A stretch of DNA of 64,000 bases from Chlamydomonas reinhardtii (GCF_000002595.2 NC_057015.1:7239681-7303680); one strand, 5' to 3'. Counted from the first letter of the stretch, positions 10,801 through 26,368 are shown. The notes: a model not told the origin generated them from the letters alone. Numbers and translations are program-made.

Positions 10801-13800
10801 CTACGGCAACAGCCTGGCGGCAACGGTTGTGGCGCCGCTGACGCTGATTGGGCTGTCCGCGGTGGCGGCCATGACCGCCATCGCGGCGGGCGCTGTGGCG
10901 TCATACAACGCCGCCGCCCTCGCCAGCCCAGGCGCGTCCTCCGCCTACTCCTACCCGCAGCCGTACATGCACCCGCACCAAATGCGGGACGGCGGCCACG
11001 CGGGCGTGCACATCCGCAGCGCCACCCCTACAGCAGCCAGCGGTGCCATGCCCCGGCAGGCGGGCGCGGAGGGTGAGGTCGAGGCTGCTGGTGGCGGACT
11101 GGAGCGGGAGGCGGCCTTCGTGGCCGAATCGGGCGAGGGCGCATGGTCGGTGGCCGCATTCGCGCGGCGGCGGCGGCCACTGCATCTTTCCGAGACGCCG
11201 GTGCGCGTGCTTTTCAGCTTGGCGCAGGCGGGAGAGGTGGAGGTGGAGGTGGAGGCAGCCAGCGCTAGCGCTAGCGCTCGTTCCGTGCCGCTAGCGCTCG
11301 CTCCGCGCTTTGCGGAGACTGGGATACAGACGGAGCCGCTGCGCGTCTCGGCAGCCACGAGTCCGATGCGGCCAGGCACGGCCTCCGTTGCCATGGACTC
11401 GCCGCACCTCACCGAGAGCCCCACGCAGCGTGTGTACGTCTATGACGGCCGGCCGGCGTCTTTCGCCGGCGTGAGCTCGCTATCGGACCCTGCGGCATCA
11501 TCCTCGCCGGTTTCCGCAGAGTTGGCGCCGGGTGCTGATGCTGAGGCGGCCGCATCTGGCGGGGCCCCGCGCGGCGCACAGGACTGGTACATGACGTCGA
11601 CGAGCGGGGCAGCGGCGGAGCCGCGTGCCGGCAGCTTCGACCTCAGGTGCGGCAATCGGGCGCAAGGTGTGCGTCTGAGGCAAAACCTGATGTGTGATGG
11701 TTAATGGCGCCTTCAGCCACAGAGCTTTACCTCTAATGTTGCCGAAATGCCTACTGTTTTCGGTTCTACAGGGGCAACAGCGACCTTAGCCTACCGTCGC
11801 CCACCGCGAGCTACAGCAGCAGCAATGCCGTTGCCGGCGTAAGCCCTGCCGCAGCCGCCGGCCTGACTGCTGCTGCTGTAGCGGGCGCAGCGGCGTACGG
11901 GGCCTCCGCGAGCGGCGCCTACCCTTACCGTGTCAGCTATCCGCCGCGACACTACGGGGGGGTGCACAGCGAAGGCATGTTTATGACCGATAGCGAAAAC
12001 CTCGCAACAGCCAGCCCTGCTGAAGACGCGGCGTCATCGGGGTTCGTGGGCGCCAGCCGGTCCGCACCAGCGCCTATGCCCGCGGCATCGGGCTCGCCGA
12101 CATCCTCGTCAGGGCCCTCCGAGGCGTCTCAAACCAGCACCTCTGTCTGCACCCACGGCCCCGTGCCGGCGATGTGCGCATTCGTGGCGGCGGCGGAGTC
12201 CTCCGCCGCCGCCGCTGCTGTGGCGGCACCTGCCTCGCCATCTGCAGGAGGTGCTGCTGCGGCGCAGGGGGGCCACCATGCGCGTCTGGACGGCATGGGC
12301 TCGCGGCCGTCCACCACCACGTCCCCAAGCATCTCCGCCACCACCGTGCCGTCGTCCGTCGCCTCCGCACTCTACTCGCCAATGGCAAGCGGCGCGGGCA
12401 GCACTGGCAGCGGCCGCGGCCCCGCCACCGGCGCTGTCGATGGCGCCCCCACGAGCGCACATACTTCAGCAGCCGCGTCGCCATCAGTTGCTGTGGCTGC
12501 AGCCGGCGCCGCATTCTTCGAAGGCGGCAGCCCGCAGTGGATGGACTTGCAGCAGCGGCTACTGCCGCCAGGCGACTACAGCGTGTCTGCGGAGGCACCT
12601 GTCCTGGGCTCGGCCGCCGCCCGCCACGGCGCGGGGCAGTCGGGCGGCGGCAGCTTGAGCCACTCCCTCAGCCTGCGTGCTGGCACCAGCGCCGGTGGCA
12701 CGCATGCGTCTGCGGCGGCAACGGCCTCAGCCGGCATGACCAGTAGCCCACGGCCCACGGCTCTGCCTGACATTGGGTTCCCGGAGAACGCGGACGACTG
12801 CGCCTGGCTGCTGGCGCCGGCCGCCTCCGCGACTGTGCACGAGTCTGACGGCGGCAGCGCACCCACCCCAACCGCGTCGGCGGCCGCCGCCGCGCGCTCG
12901 GCCCGCAGCAGCCCGTTCGCTGGGAACGCCGCAGGCGGCGGCGTGGCAGGCGTTGGTGGTGCTAGCAGCGGCGATAGTCCAGCTGGTGCCGGTGCTGGCG
13001 GCGTCAAGGCGCTGGGCGGAAGCGGCAGCGGGGCGTCCAGTCGCCGCTCCAGCTCGGGCAGCTGCGGCGGTGGTCGTGCGGGCGGCGGCTGCAGTGACCC
13101 AACCTGGGCTTTCATGGAGGAGCCCGGAAGGTCGCCAGCCGGCGCAGCCGGTGCCGGCGTGTTCGACGGCAGCGCTGCCTTCGGCACCAGCCGTGCTGCA
13201 GCGGTTCCGCCCATGTCGCCAGGCCTGTCCGACATCTCTTCCACTGCCTACGGCGCGCCTGCCGGCGGCAACAGGGGCGCCGGCTACTGGCACTCCGGCA
13301 TCAGCACCGCCAGTGCCTCGCCGTTTGGCACGCCCGCCAAGCCGGCAGGCGCATCCGGTCCCGCCGCTGGTGCTGGCGCCTCTGCCAGCCCTGCGCCGGC
13401 GCCGTTCGTGAACCCGCTGTTCGTCACGCCGTCAAAGGACGCGCGTGCGTCGGGCCGGTCGATTGAGAGGAGCGACAGCGGCGGTGACATCGCTCTGCCG
13501 CTGCTGCCGTATGGTGGGGTGGCCGCCGTGGCGGCGGCGGCGGCGGCAGGCTACGCTACTGGCGGCGGGCGGCACGGTGGCACAGGTAGTGGCGATGGTG
13601 ACGGCGACGGCTCTCTATCATATACCTCCTCCGCCGGGCCTTCCACCTACGCCGGCAGTGTGGGAGCGGCGGGGCCGGTGCCTTGGGCTGCGGGCGGCAG
13701 TGGCACGTCAGCAAGTGTAGGTGCTCCCTTCGGCACGCCGCAAGGGCCCGCAGGCGCGCAGCTGTACCCGCAGCTGCAGCAGCACCAGCACCAGCAGCAG

Positions 13801-14634
13801 CTGAACCCGGCACACGCGGCTTGGACGGGCGTGCCGCCGCAATGGCAGGCGCCGGGACTGCCGCACGCGAGCCCGCTCATGGTCCTGAATCCCATGTATG
13901 CTCAGGAACAGGCCGCAGCCGCTTCCTCCTCCTCAGCCGCGCAATCCACTGCTGTGTCGCCTGGCGTAGACGCTGTCTCAGACCCCGCGTTTGCGACAGC
14001 GACGCACTCGCAGCCGGCCCCGCCGGCGCGGCAACCGCCTCTGGGTTGGGGCAGCCCGGCTTTTCGCACGGCCGGCAGCGGCAGCACCGGTGGCGGCTCG
14101 CAATCCACGCCGCTGGGCTGGGGCAGCCCTACCTTCCCCGCGCCCGCAAGTCCAGCACGCGGTCTGCAGCAGCAGTACCCGCAGCACCCCCAGCCCTCGC
14201 AGCAGCAGCAGCAGCAGCAGCAGCCGGCGGCTGCCTGGTCCACACCACAGGTCGCTGCTCAGCAGCAGGCGCCCATGCTGTTTTCCGGCGCGGACTCGGC
14301 GGCGGCGGCAGGCGCAGCCGCGCACGTGGACGGCCAGGCCGTCGTGACGCCTCGTCAGGGTGGCGTGAATGGCGGCGAGGGCTTGCTGTCAACTCCCAAG
14401 CAGCAGCCGCTAGCGCAGGCGTGGGGCTCGCAGCTGACCTCGCCAATGAGCAGCGTGCAGGGCTCGCCAAATAGCCAGCAAGCCAAGCACGCGGCCGCGC
14501 TGTTGCGCAACGCCAATGACGCAGTGGATGAGGCGCGGACGCTGGTCTCCCGGGGGGACGAGGCGTGGCTCCAGCACGTTGCCGAGACGCTGGCAGCGGT
14601 GCAGAACGCGATTGACGCGCTCAAGTGGCAGTAG
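7840..14634 (+). CDS. Large low-complexity protein with possible PH-like N-terminal domain, function unknown
   Basis: Exons 7840-8167, 8329-8408, 8529-8582, 8731-8887, 9015-11646 and 11772-14634 join in phase to 2037 residues. Residues about 25-180 look globular. They show strands such as SRVALSSDAVLYARPNG, LKWIEV and VIVSRRGGGDPLYIRGL, then a helix AFVDALNKRLQ, an order that resembles a pleckstrin-homology-like fold (inference). From about 210 onward the protein is Ala/Gly/Ser/Pro-rich. A motif PPPP..(V/M)..(E/A)(D/E)S occurs three times, LGWGSP twice and PFGTP twice. A hydrophobic stretch at about 806-834 (APLTLIGLSAVAAMTAIAAG) could be a membrane segment. The last 50 residues (ANDAVDEARTLVSRGDEAW onward) are predicted helical and less biased, suggesting a small C-terminal domain. 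I do not recognise the family. Gene structure is solid; function is unknown. Confidence 0.75.
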
Positions 14635-14948
14635 GTGTCGTGTGTGGTTACAAGTTGCCGGACCATGCTTTGGTGTCATGCATTGTGCATCGTCTTTCAT
14701 AGTACATAGTCATGCAATTCATATGTATACGTACTTGTACCGCTAGATGACGGAAGACTGCTGGGGGGAGAGGCGGGCAGTCGAGTGCGGGGGCTGGGGG
14801 ATGAGGGATGAGAGGCCGTGCCGTCATGCCATCTGGAGGCCCTGCTAACGATTATGCAACCCCGTATGCACATTTGCATAAACGCATATTGTGAAGATGA
14901 TTTTGTAAGTAACAACGACGGATACGAGCGAGTAGTTTGCAAATCAAT
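14635..14948. other. Short gap between head-to-tail genes
   Basis: This 314-bp stretch holds the 3' UTR of the upstream gene, with TGTAA at 14904-14908, and must also hold the promoter and 5' UTR of the next gene, whose ATG is at 14949. It is relatively AT-rich. No other feature is seen. Confidence 0.5.
14904..14908 (+). terminator. Candidate poly(A) signal TGTAA for the 2037-aa protein gene
   Basis: TGTAA, the volvocine poly(A) signal, lies 270 bp after the stop codon and only 41 bp before the next start codon. Confidence 0.45.
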
Positions 14949-16312
14949 ATGTCAGCAACACGAGCCTCGCTTCTTGCTGCCTCGTTGCTAGGCCGATCAA
15001 GCACGATCGGCTGCTTAAAACTAGCTCCCCTGGAGCAGTTAGCGTGCGCTCGAGGATGTGCGACAGCGGCAAACGAAGCGATGGAAGCTGCGGCAAGCAC
15101 CAGCGGGAGAGAGGCAACAGCCCCTGGCTGGATTGGTCGCGAACTCAAACCGGGCAAGAAGAAAGGTGGGCGTTAGATGCCCGGCGTCTGTCAGCGTGGC
15201 TACATTCTCACAACCGAAATTTCTTGCTCCATCACCATCAATCAGACCCGCCTTTGTCGTGGATGTACCTGCGGGAAGCCCCTGATGGAACCAAGACGCT
15301 AATGCCGTGGTCGGAGCGGCTCATTTGGGGCGGCGTGCTGGGCGGGATAGCGTACTTCTTCGTGCCTCGAATTTACAACGCGCGGAAAAAGGCCGCAGAG
15401 GAGGAGGAGGTGAGCGTGATTCTGAGGACCTGCAGGCGGAGCGAGCGCGGGCTGTGCTTTCGCGTTGGGGTTGGGGTTAAGGTTGGGGTTGCTGGCCGTG
15501 TACGTGCCTTCGCCCCATGCTCCTGGGGGGCTTGTCATGCGGCTGCGTGCCAGCCATGCCTCGTCTCATGCTCGTTGGTCCGACAGACCCGCACCTGCCA
15601 AGCCGACTGCCCAGCCACCGAGTTCGTCAGCCTTAGAAGCTGGGAAAGCAAACCGTACGGTATTCTAGGGGTTAGCTCTTGCCCAGCTGGGCCCTGTACC
15701 ATGGCGTTGCGCCCCATCATCAGCCCGGCGCCCATCCCTCAAGCTCCTGCAACCACACACCGGCGCAACCGCCCCAACCCCCATTAACTCACCTTGTCAT
15801 CCCGCGTTTCTCCCGTCCAGGCTTCCAAGGTGCGGGAGGCGGAGCTGAAGACGCGGCGACTGACCGCCATCCGCGTGCTGCTATCCAACAAGGACTGGCT
15901 GAGCGCGGACGCGGAGGCCTTCGAGGGGCTGAGCCCCAAGCAGATCGCCGAGTTCATGAAGGAGCACGGCATCAATGCAGACGACCCCTTCGAGGTGCGG
16001 TAATGGATGGGGAGTAGGGGGTAAGGAGTAGGGGGTTGGGACAGGGGGTAAGGATAGGGAGTAGGGACAGGGAGTCGGCGCAGGCTTTAGGTGTCAGGCA
16101 CGGGGAGGGGGACAGGTGGTGGAAAGGAGATGATGGGGATGTTGCACGGGCGTGTCGGCTTGATGATGTCGGGGTGGGGGTGCAGGTACTGGTGCTTCTG
16201 CCGCACTGAAACCTATAACTCGCCTCTTGCGCCCTTTGAACCTTTGCCTGAGCAGGGGATGTCGCCCGAGGAGATCGACGCCTTCGTTGCGAAGACTGGC
16301 ATGCAGATATGA
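14949..16312 (+). CDS. Probable mitochondrial single-span membrane protein with a C-terminal tandem repeat
   Basis: Exons 14949-15165, 15246-15409, 15821-15994 and 16256-16312 give 203 residues. The N-terminus (MSATRASLLAASLLGRSS) is rich in Ala, Ser, Leu and Arg without acidic residues, as in an import presequence. A conserved-looking block SWMYLREAPDGTKTLMPW is followed by one hydrophobic span (about 97-113) and a highly charged stretch. The C-terminus carries two copies of F-E-G-(L/M)-S-P-x-x-I-x-x-F-x-x-x-x-G, at residues 161-177 and 184-200, exactly 23 residues apart. The last intron falls between E185 and G186, inside the second copy. I do not recognise the family; a role in an inner-membrane complex is only a guess. 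The first ATG in frame was taken as the start. Confidence 0.75.
16000..16090 (+). repeat. GGGGTAAGGAGTA-type minisatellite in an intron
   Basis: Imperfect units of GGGAGTAGGG and GGGGTAAGGA fill the beginning of the intron 15995-16255 of the preceding gene. Confidence 0.55.
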
Positions 16313-17112
16313 TGAGGTCGAAGTCAGCAACTCGGACAGCCGGGCATGGACGTAGATTGCTCTGGAGCGGGAGCCGATGCCGGCAGCGGAGCAAGCAGCG
16401 GGCAGCAGTGGTGGGTGTGGGGAGTAAAATGGAATCGGCTTTGACGCAGTAGGCGGTGTGTGGGGCGTGGGGGTGAGCGGCTATTGTAGGCGTGCGCCTG
16501 AGCCGCTGACTGTAGGACAGCAGGAGGCCGTGTGATGTGGATGCCCGACGGGCTAATATAGACAAGCCTCGTGATGCTGTGGCCGGGCTTTTTAGCATCA
16601 TGGACCCCGATGGAGGGTAGTCGCGAGGATGCCGGGAAAAGGTGCAGTGCTGCCCGTTGGGATAGCGGTTACGGCCTGTTCTACCGCAGACACTGGTGAT
16701 GCAGAGTTTAGGGGATAGCATGTAGACTTGTGATTGGGTAAGCAGGGCGGTGGCAGGGCATGAAGGAGTAGCGTATGAGGCAAAGGGAAAGCCTCATCTT
16801 GAAGTGTATCAGGTGGGATTCGCGCGCGGTTTCTGCATGGGGGTTGCATGGCGGCCCGGAACTCCGTTGTTAAGCCCCTTGCTTCACGCCCTGTTCCCCA
16901 TAAGCATAACCACTTGTTCACGCACTTGCGGAACTGTGAACCTTATTTCGCCCGCCGCCCCCAGCCGCCCGACTTAGTGGGACTGCCGCCTGCAACTACT
17001 CTGCGTACGCTTTGCCGTGGCTTACTCGCTTCGTAACGTTGTTAGTGGCTTAGAGTTGCCAAGGGTTGCGCAGCGGCAAAAAGCCTTGCCGATCGTTCAG
17101 AGTCGCAAGAAA
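16313..17112. other. Intergenic, 800 bp, no gene seen
   Basis: It contains the 3' UTR of the mitochondrial protein gene and the PRMT10 promoter and leader. I see no TGTAA for the upstream gene. The frame upstream of the PRMT10 ATG is open for about 32 codons but has no ATG. Confidence 0.5.
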
Positions 17113-21441
<4,329 letters not shown>

Positions 21442-22345
21442 ACAACGAGGCGGGTTGTGCCAGCGGGGAAAGCAGCACCCAAAGCGTGGAGGGGCTGGCC
21501 GACTGGCTGGCTGACGGTGTGGGAGCGCCGTGGTTTTTTTGCGTTGCTTGACATGTGCGCCGTGCGTGGTTTGTCGGTAGTTGGTAGTGTTCTTTGGTTG
21601 GGTCGTGTGTGGGTGGGAGGGTGCGCGCCGTGTCGTGAGCCTGCGTTACAATTTTTGGCCGTCTGTGAGTGTTGCTTTCATCGCAAGAAGCTCGAGCGGG
21701 GAACTTGGAATGGCAATGGTGCAAGCGGGCCGGGGCGCCGTCGTGTGTGTGCTGCACACCGCCAGGTAGGCTTGGAGGAATCGATCATGCCTTCGCCTGT
21801 TGGCTGGGGTGGCAGCCCTGACGCGCGGCCTGGGCTAGGCGAGGGTCCGTCCGTCCGTGTCACCGTTGTGTGTGCATTGAGGCACACAGTGGCACATTCT
21901 GACGTTCAGTGGACCCTCGTCGCATTGCGCATGGGTTAGCTAGCCTGGGTGCCCTGTGGTGGGTTTGGGCGACCTTGAGGGCTCTAGAGCTGCGCCCGCC
22001 CATCGTAGGTGAGAGCTGGGCAGATGGAGATGGCGGCAGGAGTGTGCGAGTTTATTTTGCTTTGGTTCATTCCCTTTTTGCAAGCCTGGTGTTACTATAC
22101 GGTGAGGGCCCATAAGTGCATTCAAATGCAGCCTGCGTGTTCCTTTCCTGGCGAGCGGGCTGGCGCGCGGAGGGGGGCGGCTGCGGGTAGCGTCGCTGAC
22201 GAGGTTGCGCACCATGAAGATAGGATGCCTGGCAGTACGCCCCTGCGGCGTCAAAGCCTGTAACATGGAGCCAACGCCGCCCTAGCTGTGTTCGGTTCAG
22301 GCAGTGCGGGCAGGGAGGGCGCAGGCTGCGCGATCCAGAAGAACC
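21442..22345. other. Intergenic, 904 bp: PRMT10 3' UTR and next promoter
   Basis: No coding exon is seen. A TGTAA at 22259-22263 lies 818 bp after the PRMT10 stop codon and 82 bp before the next ATG. A partial match to the intronic motif (TCGGTTCAG) sits near 22290. Confidence 0.5.
22259..22263 (+). terminator. Candidate poly(A) signal TGTAA for PRMT10
   Basis: It is the first TGTAA noticed downstream of the PRMT10 stop codon, and it implies a long 3' UTR. Confidence 0.4.
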
Positions 22346-23123
22346 ATGGGTCCTCTTGTCTACAAGTTCTACCAGAACGCGAGCGAACCGTCGAAGAACA
22401 CGCGCACTTCTCAAGAACAACAAGTATTAAGTCGCTTGCGATACAGGGCTAGGTCCTCAAGTGTCGTTGCGCTACCGGAAATGGAAGCCAAAAAAGTACC
22501 CGGCACGAACCCCGCACAGCTTCGCGACTGGTTTGCGGCGGTTTTTCCTGACCTAGGAGTGGTGCCGAAAGGAGGTTTCAAGGTGAGCCACGACCGGACG
22601 CGAGTAAAAGATCGCAACGGAAGACGATTCATTTTTCGGCCGCTCGCGCAGGTGGCCAGCCTCACCGGCTCTCTCAGCCTAAGCCTGCTATTTGCGGGCG
22701 GCATATACGTAAGTTTGCTACAAATGGCGGGAAGAGAGACGGTTTGGGACTCCGGGAGCTACCGGCGAGGGACTGTGCACCCGGTGACCGCAGCTGGGGG
22801 TCCGCAGCGCACACAGGTCTTATGGGCGCTAGCACTGGGCATAAGAGCTTGCAGAGCACCCGTATGGTTTCTTGCTGTCGCTGCGGTGCCAGAGTGGGCG
22901 TGCGGCGTGCGGTGCGTATGGCGCACCAGCGCTCTCATGCGCTCTGTGTCAGTCACCATGTTCAAGCCACCGTCATCCCCATCCCGACGCCGTTGTTGCT
23001 GTTCCACACCCACGCCGAACTTGACTATATTGCTTGCGGCTTGCATTCCTGCAGTACCTCAGCACACGGTATGACAACATGCGCTCGGGAGAGGCCAGCG
23101 GAGGAGACGACAAGGCCCGGTGA
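22346..23123 (+). CDS. Small membrane protein of unknown function
   Basis: Exon 22346-22708 (donor GTAAGT) joins 23055-23123 in phase 0, giving 143 residues. It starts MGPLVYKFYQNASEPSK, is basic and soluble for most of its length (block AQLRDWFAAVFPDLG), then has one hydrophobic span (SLTGSLSLSLLFAGGIYYL) and a short polar tail ending GGDDKAR. Positions 22583-22651 form a 69-nt segment with a GTGAGC donor and a CTCGCGCAG acceptor. Its length is a multiple of three, so removing it gives a 120-residue form in the same frame. I cannot tell which form is made. C-terminal anchoring in an organelle membrane is possible. I do not recognise the family. Confidence 0.6.
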
Positions 23124-24112
23124 TGAGGCCTTGGGCGCTGCGCATTGGCGGAGCTGTTAGCAAATGGGGCGGAGCACCGGAGAGGACAGAATGGATGAGA
23201 CGGGAAGGCCGGTGGGCTATGCAAAGCGTTGCGCGCATAGCGTTGCGCGCGCCGTGTGGCACATATTGTGGCGATGACATGGCATACGGTAGACTGTCGT
23301 GTATTGTATAACCCCTGTGGGGGTTGTGTGTGTGTTGCAGAGTTGTAGGTGAGGCCCGAACGGGAATACCGTACATGCGCGTACATGGCAGCACGCGTAC
23401 ATGGAAAGATGAACGTGTATGGGGGAATTAGATTGAGTTCGAAGGTTATGAAGTTACTGATTTTACGGAGGCGGGGTGGGACTGGGGGCGGGCATGATCG
23501 CGCAGGTGGCTAACGGTGTGCAAGGGTGCCGCAGCTCCGAACGACACGGACTGGGGGTTCCGGATGTCACGGATGCAACGAACGTTTACCCAGTTTTACG
23601 GTCCCACAATTTGTGATGCCAACAGGGTTGGGCCGTGTCAGACGAGGATAGGTTATCTGTCTGCGCTGTGAACACCGCGCTTGGAGGATCCCGAATTCTG
23701 AGTCGGCACTTCATACAATTACGTTCCGTTGTGTCTTTGCATGGTGTGTAATGACCCTGAGGTTATCAAATGGGAACAGCGGCTATGGGAACAGCGGCTA
23801 TGGGATCGCGGGTGACAAGAGCCTGCAGGGGGTCGGGGGAGGGGGGTCGGGTGGGGTGCTGGCGGCACGGTCGCCGTCAAAGTGTCCACGGTAGCTCTTA
23901 CGAAAGCAGGCCAGCTCGCCATCCACATACAAAAACCTTAGCAGTTTCTAATGCAAGTTAACTCACCAGGTTCTTTGGGCGAGCGGCGGTGCCGGTCGGA
24001 ATGAGGCCCCCTGGAGCGAACCGAGCTTTATTTAGCCCCCTTGCGACAACCCATCGACTCATTCTCTGCTGTCCACTGCAACACACATACAAGACATGCG
24101 GTAGCAGCATCT
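23124..24112. other. Intergenic, 989 bp, no gene seen
   Basis: It holds a candidate poly(A) signal TGTAA at 23747-23751 and a two-copy 15-bp repeat (GGGAACAGCGGCTAT) at about 23771-23801. The rest is unremarkable and should include the promoter of the bS6m gene. Confidence 0.5.
23747..23751 (+). terminator. Candidate poly(A) signal TGTAA for the small membrane protein gene
   Basis: It lies 623 bp after the stop codon at 23123 and well before the next start codon. Confidence 0.35.
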
Positions 24113-24481
24113 ATGCCGCTCTACGAGCTGCTCATGCTCGCCAAGCCGTCTCTGCCTCGCGCAGAGATGGTGGCCTTGATCAAGGGTCTGGGCGACCTGG
24201 TCTACCGCAATGGCGGCTTCGTGACCTCGCTAAAGAGCTTTGGCGACCAGCATCTAGCCTACGACCTGCGACGCCCCTTTGAGAAGTATGACCGCGCGCA
24301 CATCTGGCAAATGGACTTCGTGTCCAGCGTCGACGCCATCAAACCCCTCGACCACGGCCTGCATGTCAACAACACCGTTCTACGATGGGTGCTTGTTAAG
24401 CGGCCGATGAGCGACAAGTCGGCGGCGGCGCCGGCAGCCGCCACACAAGCTGTTGAAGCCATCGCCCAGCCCCAGCGGTGA
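24113..24481 (+). CDS. MRPS6: Mitochondrial (bacterial-type) ribosomal protein bS6
   Basis: A single-exon gene of 122 residues, the only intronless gene in the window. The start MPLYELLMLAKPSLPR, the central GDLVYRNGGFVTSLKSFGDQ and LAYDLRRPFEKY, and the strand TVLRWVLVKRP match the bS6 fold (beta-alpha-beta-beta-alpha-beta), which binds 16S-type rRNA beside bS18 on the small subunit platform. The core fills residues 1-100. The tail is Ala-rich and low in complexity. There is no presequence, as is usual for short mitochondrial S6 proteins that use N-terminal signals within the fold; a plastid location cannot be excluded from sequence alone. Confidence 0.88.
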   Translation: MPLYELLMLAKPSLPRAEMVALIKGLGDLVYRNGGFVTSLKSFGDQHLAYDLRRPFEKYDRAHIWQMDFVSSVDAIKPLDHGLHVNNTVLRWVLVKRPMSDKSAAAPAAATQAVEAIAQPQR

Positions 24482-26368
24482 CCCGGCCCCTCCCTCCACT
24501 GCGCCGGCAGCTATTATACTCAATCGTGTGTGGACCTTCTTCACACCAGCAACATATACCCACCTACCTACTTCATGAGCTCCGTGCTGGCGACCCCTCT
24601 GACTGGTGAGTGCTGGCTGAGTTCCTTCCCGCTGCAGCGCCTGCTGGCACTCTGCATACGCACGCCATCCACTGCACGCACGATGAGCGAGTGACGATAA
24701 AAAAGTTATCCCTGTCGGAATTCACCAAAGGCCGGTGGATCTATGTCGACCATTAGCTCTAACTGACGCTCTGAAGGCTGGCACATACCGCACCGCATCA
24801 CCCATGCCTCCTCCGCGCATCCGCACTTCGGCAGTGATGAACGGAAATAAACAAGCTCAACAGATCTGAGCTTAATGCTGTGCTGACAACTTCCCCGCTG
24901 TACTGAGCCGTCTCCGCTTCGCCATGCACGCCACTTGCACCCGCCCTCTTCCGGCACACTTGCACATACCCCGCCTCGCACCACTCTGTGTGGATGACGA
25001 TAAACACAAACAACTAAGTCGGATTCCTTCTGATTTCTTTGATGTATGTTGACCGCTGACACACGGGGTCGGCGCAGAGCGCATCGGCACTTATCTTGTT
25101 GCGTCGTACTGAATGGTGCCTCCACTCGCGCACGTTTTGCCGCAGATGCCTGGCGTTGCTCCAAGCTTCAGTTTCGAGGTGCAGCGGCAACTGGAGGTCC
25201 TTCCATTTTTGGCACTATGTGCTCGATGACTTCATGGTGTATGACTACAGCCGGCCATTGCCGCATCTGTACCTGAGCATTGCGCGTCTGCGTGTTGTAT
25301 TACTAAGCTGTGTATCTGTGTATCCGGCATGCGCATAGAGTAGGAACAGTGGCGCAGATGCATGTCTGTTCCCGCTAGAATTCAAACGACCATTGATTGA
25401 GGTTGATCTAGGATGACGCGTCGCGTCTAGCGGCTGGGATGATGGAGGAGGATGATTGTGAGGACTTGCGGGTCGTTACAGGCAGTAGTGATGTGGAGGC
25501 GGCGCTAAGTGGTGGGTACGATATGATGGCAACTTCAGCCAACGCATGCGATAAGGCTGGCTCTGTAAATACAGATGCGCGTCATTATACACGGTCACCC
25601 ACTCACCCCGTCCAGAGGTTGCGAGTCATTCTGGGTCATCATTACAGGGAGGCTGGCACAGCGGCGCGCTTTGTTGTGGGCTTGTGGCAGTAGGACGCCG
25701 GTCGACTGCCTGCAGGTGCGCATCGGCTATGCTATCCGCGCGGTGTGGCGTCGCATTGAGTCTGTGTGGTGCTATCGCCTTGGCCGGGCGCCCGGAGCGT
25801 GAGGAATGCGCGTCAGCAAAACATCGACACAACCTGCCAGCTACCGTCGGTACAGTAACAGCGCGCGAACGACGCACCAATGCCTTGTCCCTTCTTGCTA
25901 CGCATTTATGTGGGCACGGGTGGGAGCCACACACATCGGGACTACGCTTTCCTGCCCCTTGCCATGTTCCATCACGAGGGCAGCGCCAGGCTGGGAGATA
26001 AGGCAGCAGGGGCACAGGCTCACCTAGTAATATCAGCCTGTTACATTCCAAGGCCATCCTTCAAACGCCACATGCTTTTTTGAGACGGGACGCCGCCTCT
26101 CCAATTCGAGTGCTCCTCCACTCCTCATGTTTGCACCAGCCACCTGCAGCTGCTTGCCCGCCCGGCACCAAACTGACCACTCACCACCAAACTGCTTGGC
26201 AGGGTCTGGAAATACGTTGCACAGTACGGGGCTGCGCCAACCTGCCCCTTACTTTGTCCCATCGCATTAAGACCACCACGGATCGCCTTGGGCACCCAGC
26301 TTCTAGCCCCATCCACTGCGACCGCTTCAATGCCACGCCACAGCCGCGTGCCTGGCCAGCCGCGCAGC
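24482..26368. other. Intergenic, 1.9 kb between convergent genes
   Basis: No recognisable gene. It is lower in GC than the coding parts. It includes the bS6m 3' UTR (a TGTAA only at 25564-25568) and the DNAJC8 3' UTR (TTACA at 26041-26045). Short plus-strand open stretches at about 25146-25230 and 25439-25801 look weakly coding and are treated in the findings. Confidence 0.4.
26041..26045 (-). terminator. Candidate poly(A) signal TGTAA (minus strand) for DNAJC8
   Basis: TTACA on the plus strand, 324 bp beyond the DNAJC8 stop codon. Confidence 0.45.

Noticed and set aside
9694-14470. Long antisense ORFs across the 2037-residue protein gene
   Set aside because: GC-rich codons leave all frames open. 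They are Arg/Pro/Ala shadows without starts, introns or motifs, and they conflict with the sense gene.
17017-17112. Upstream extension of PRMT10 by 32 codons
   Set aside because: The frame is open but begins with GTG, not ATG, and the extension has no similarity to PRMT10 N-termini.
24706-25164. Minus-strand ORF of 152 codons between bS6m and DNAJC8
   Set aside because: Its composition is unbiased, there is no recognisable motif, and its start is not an ATG in good context. It is probably chance in a lower-GC stretch.
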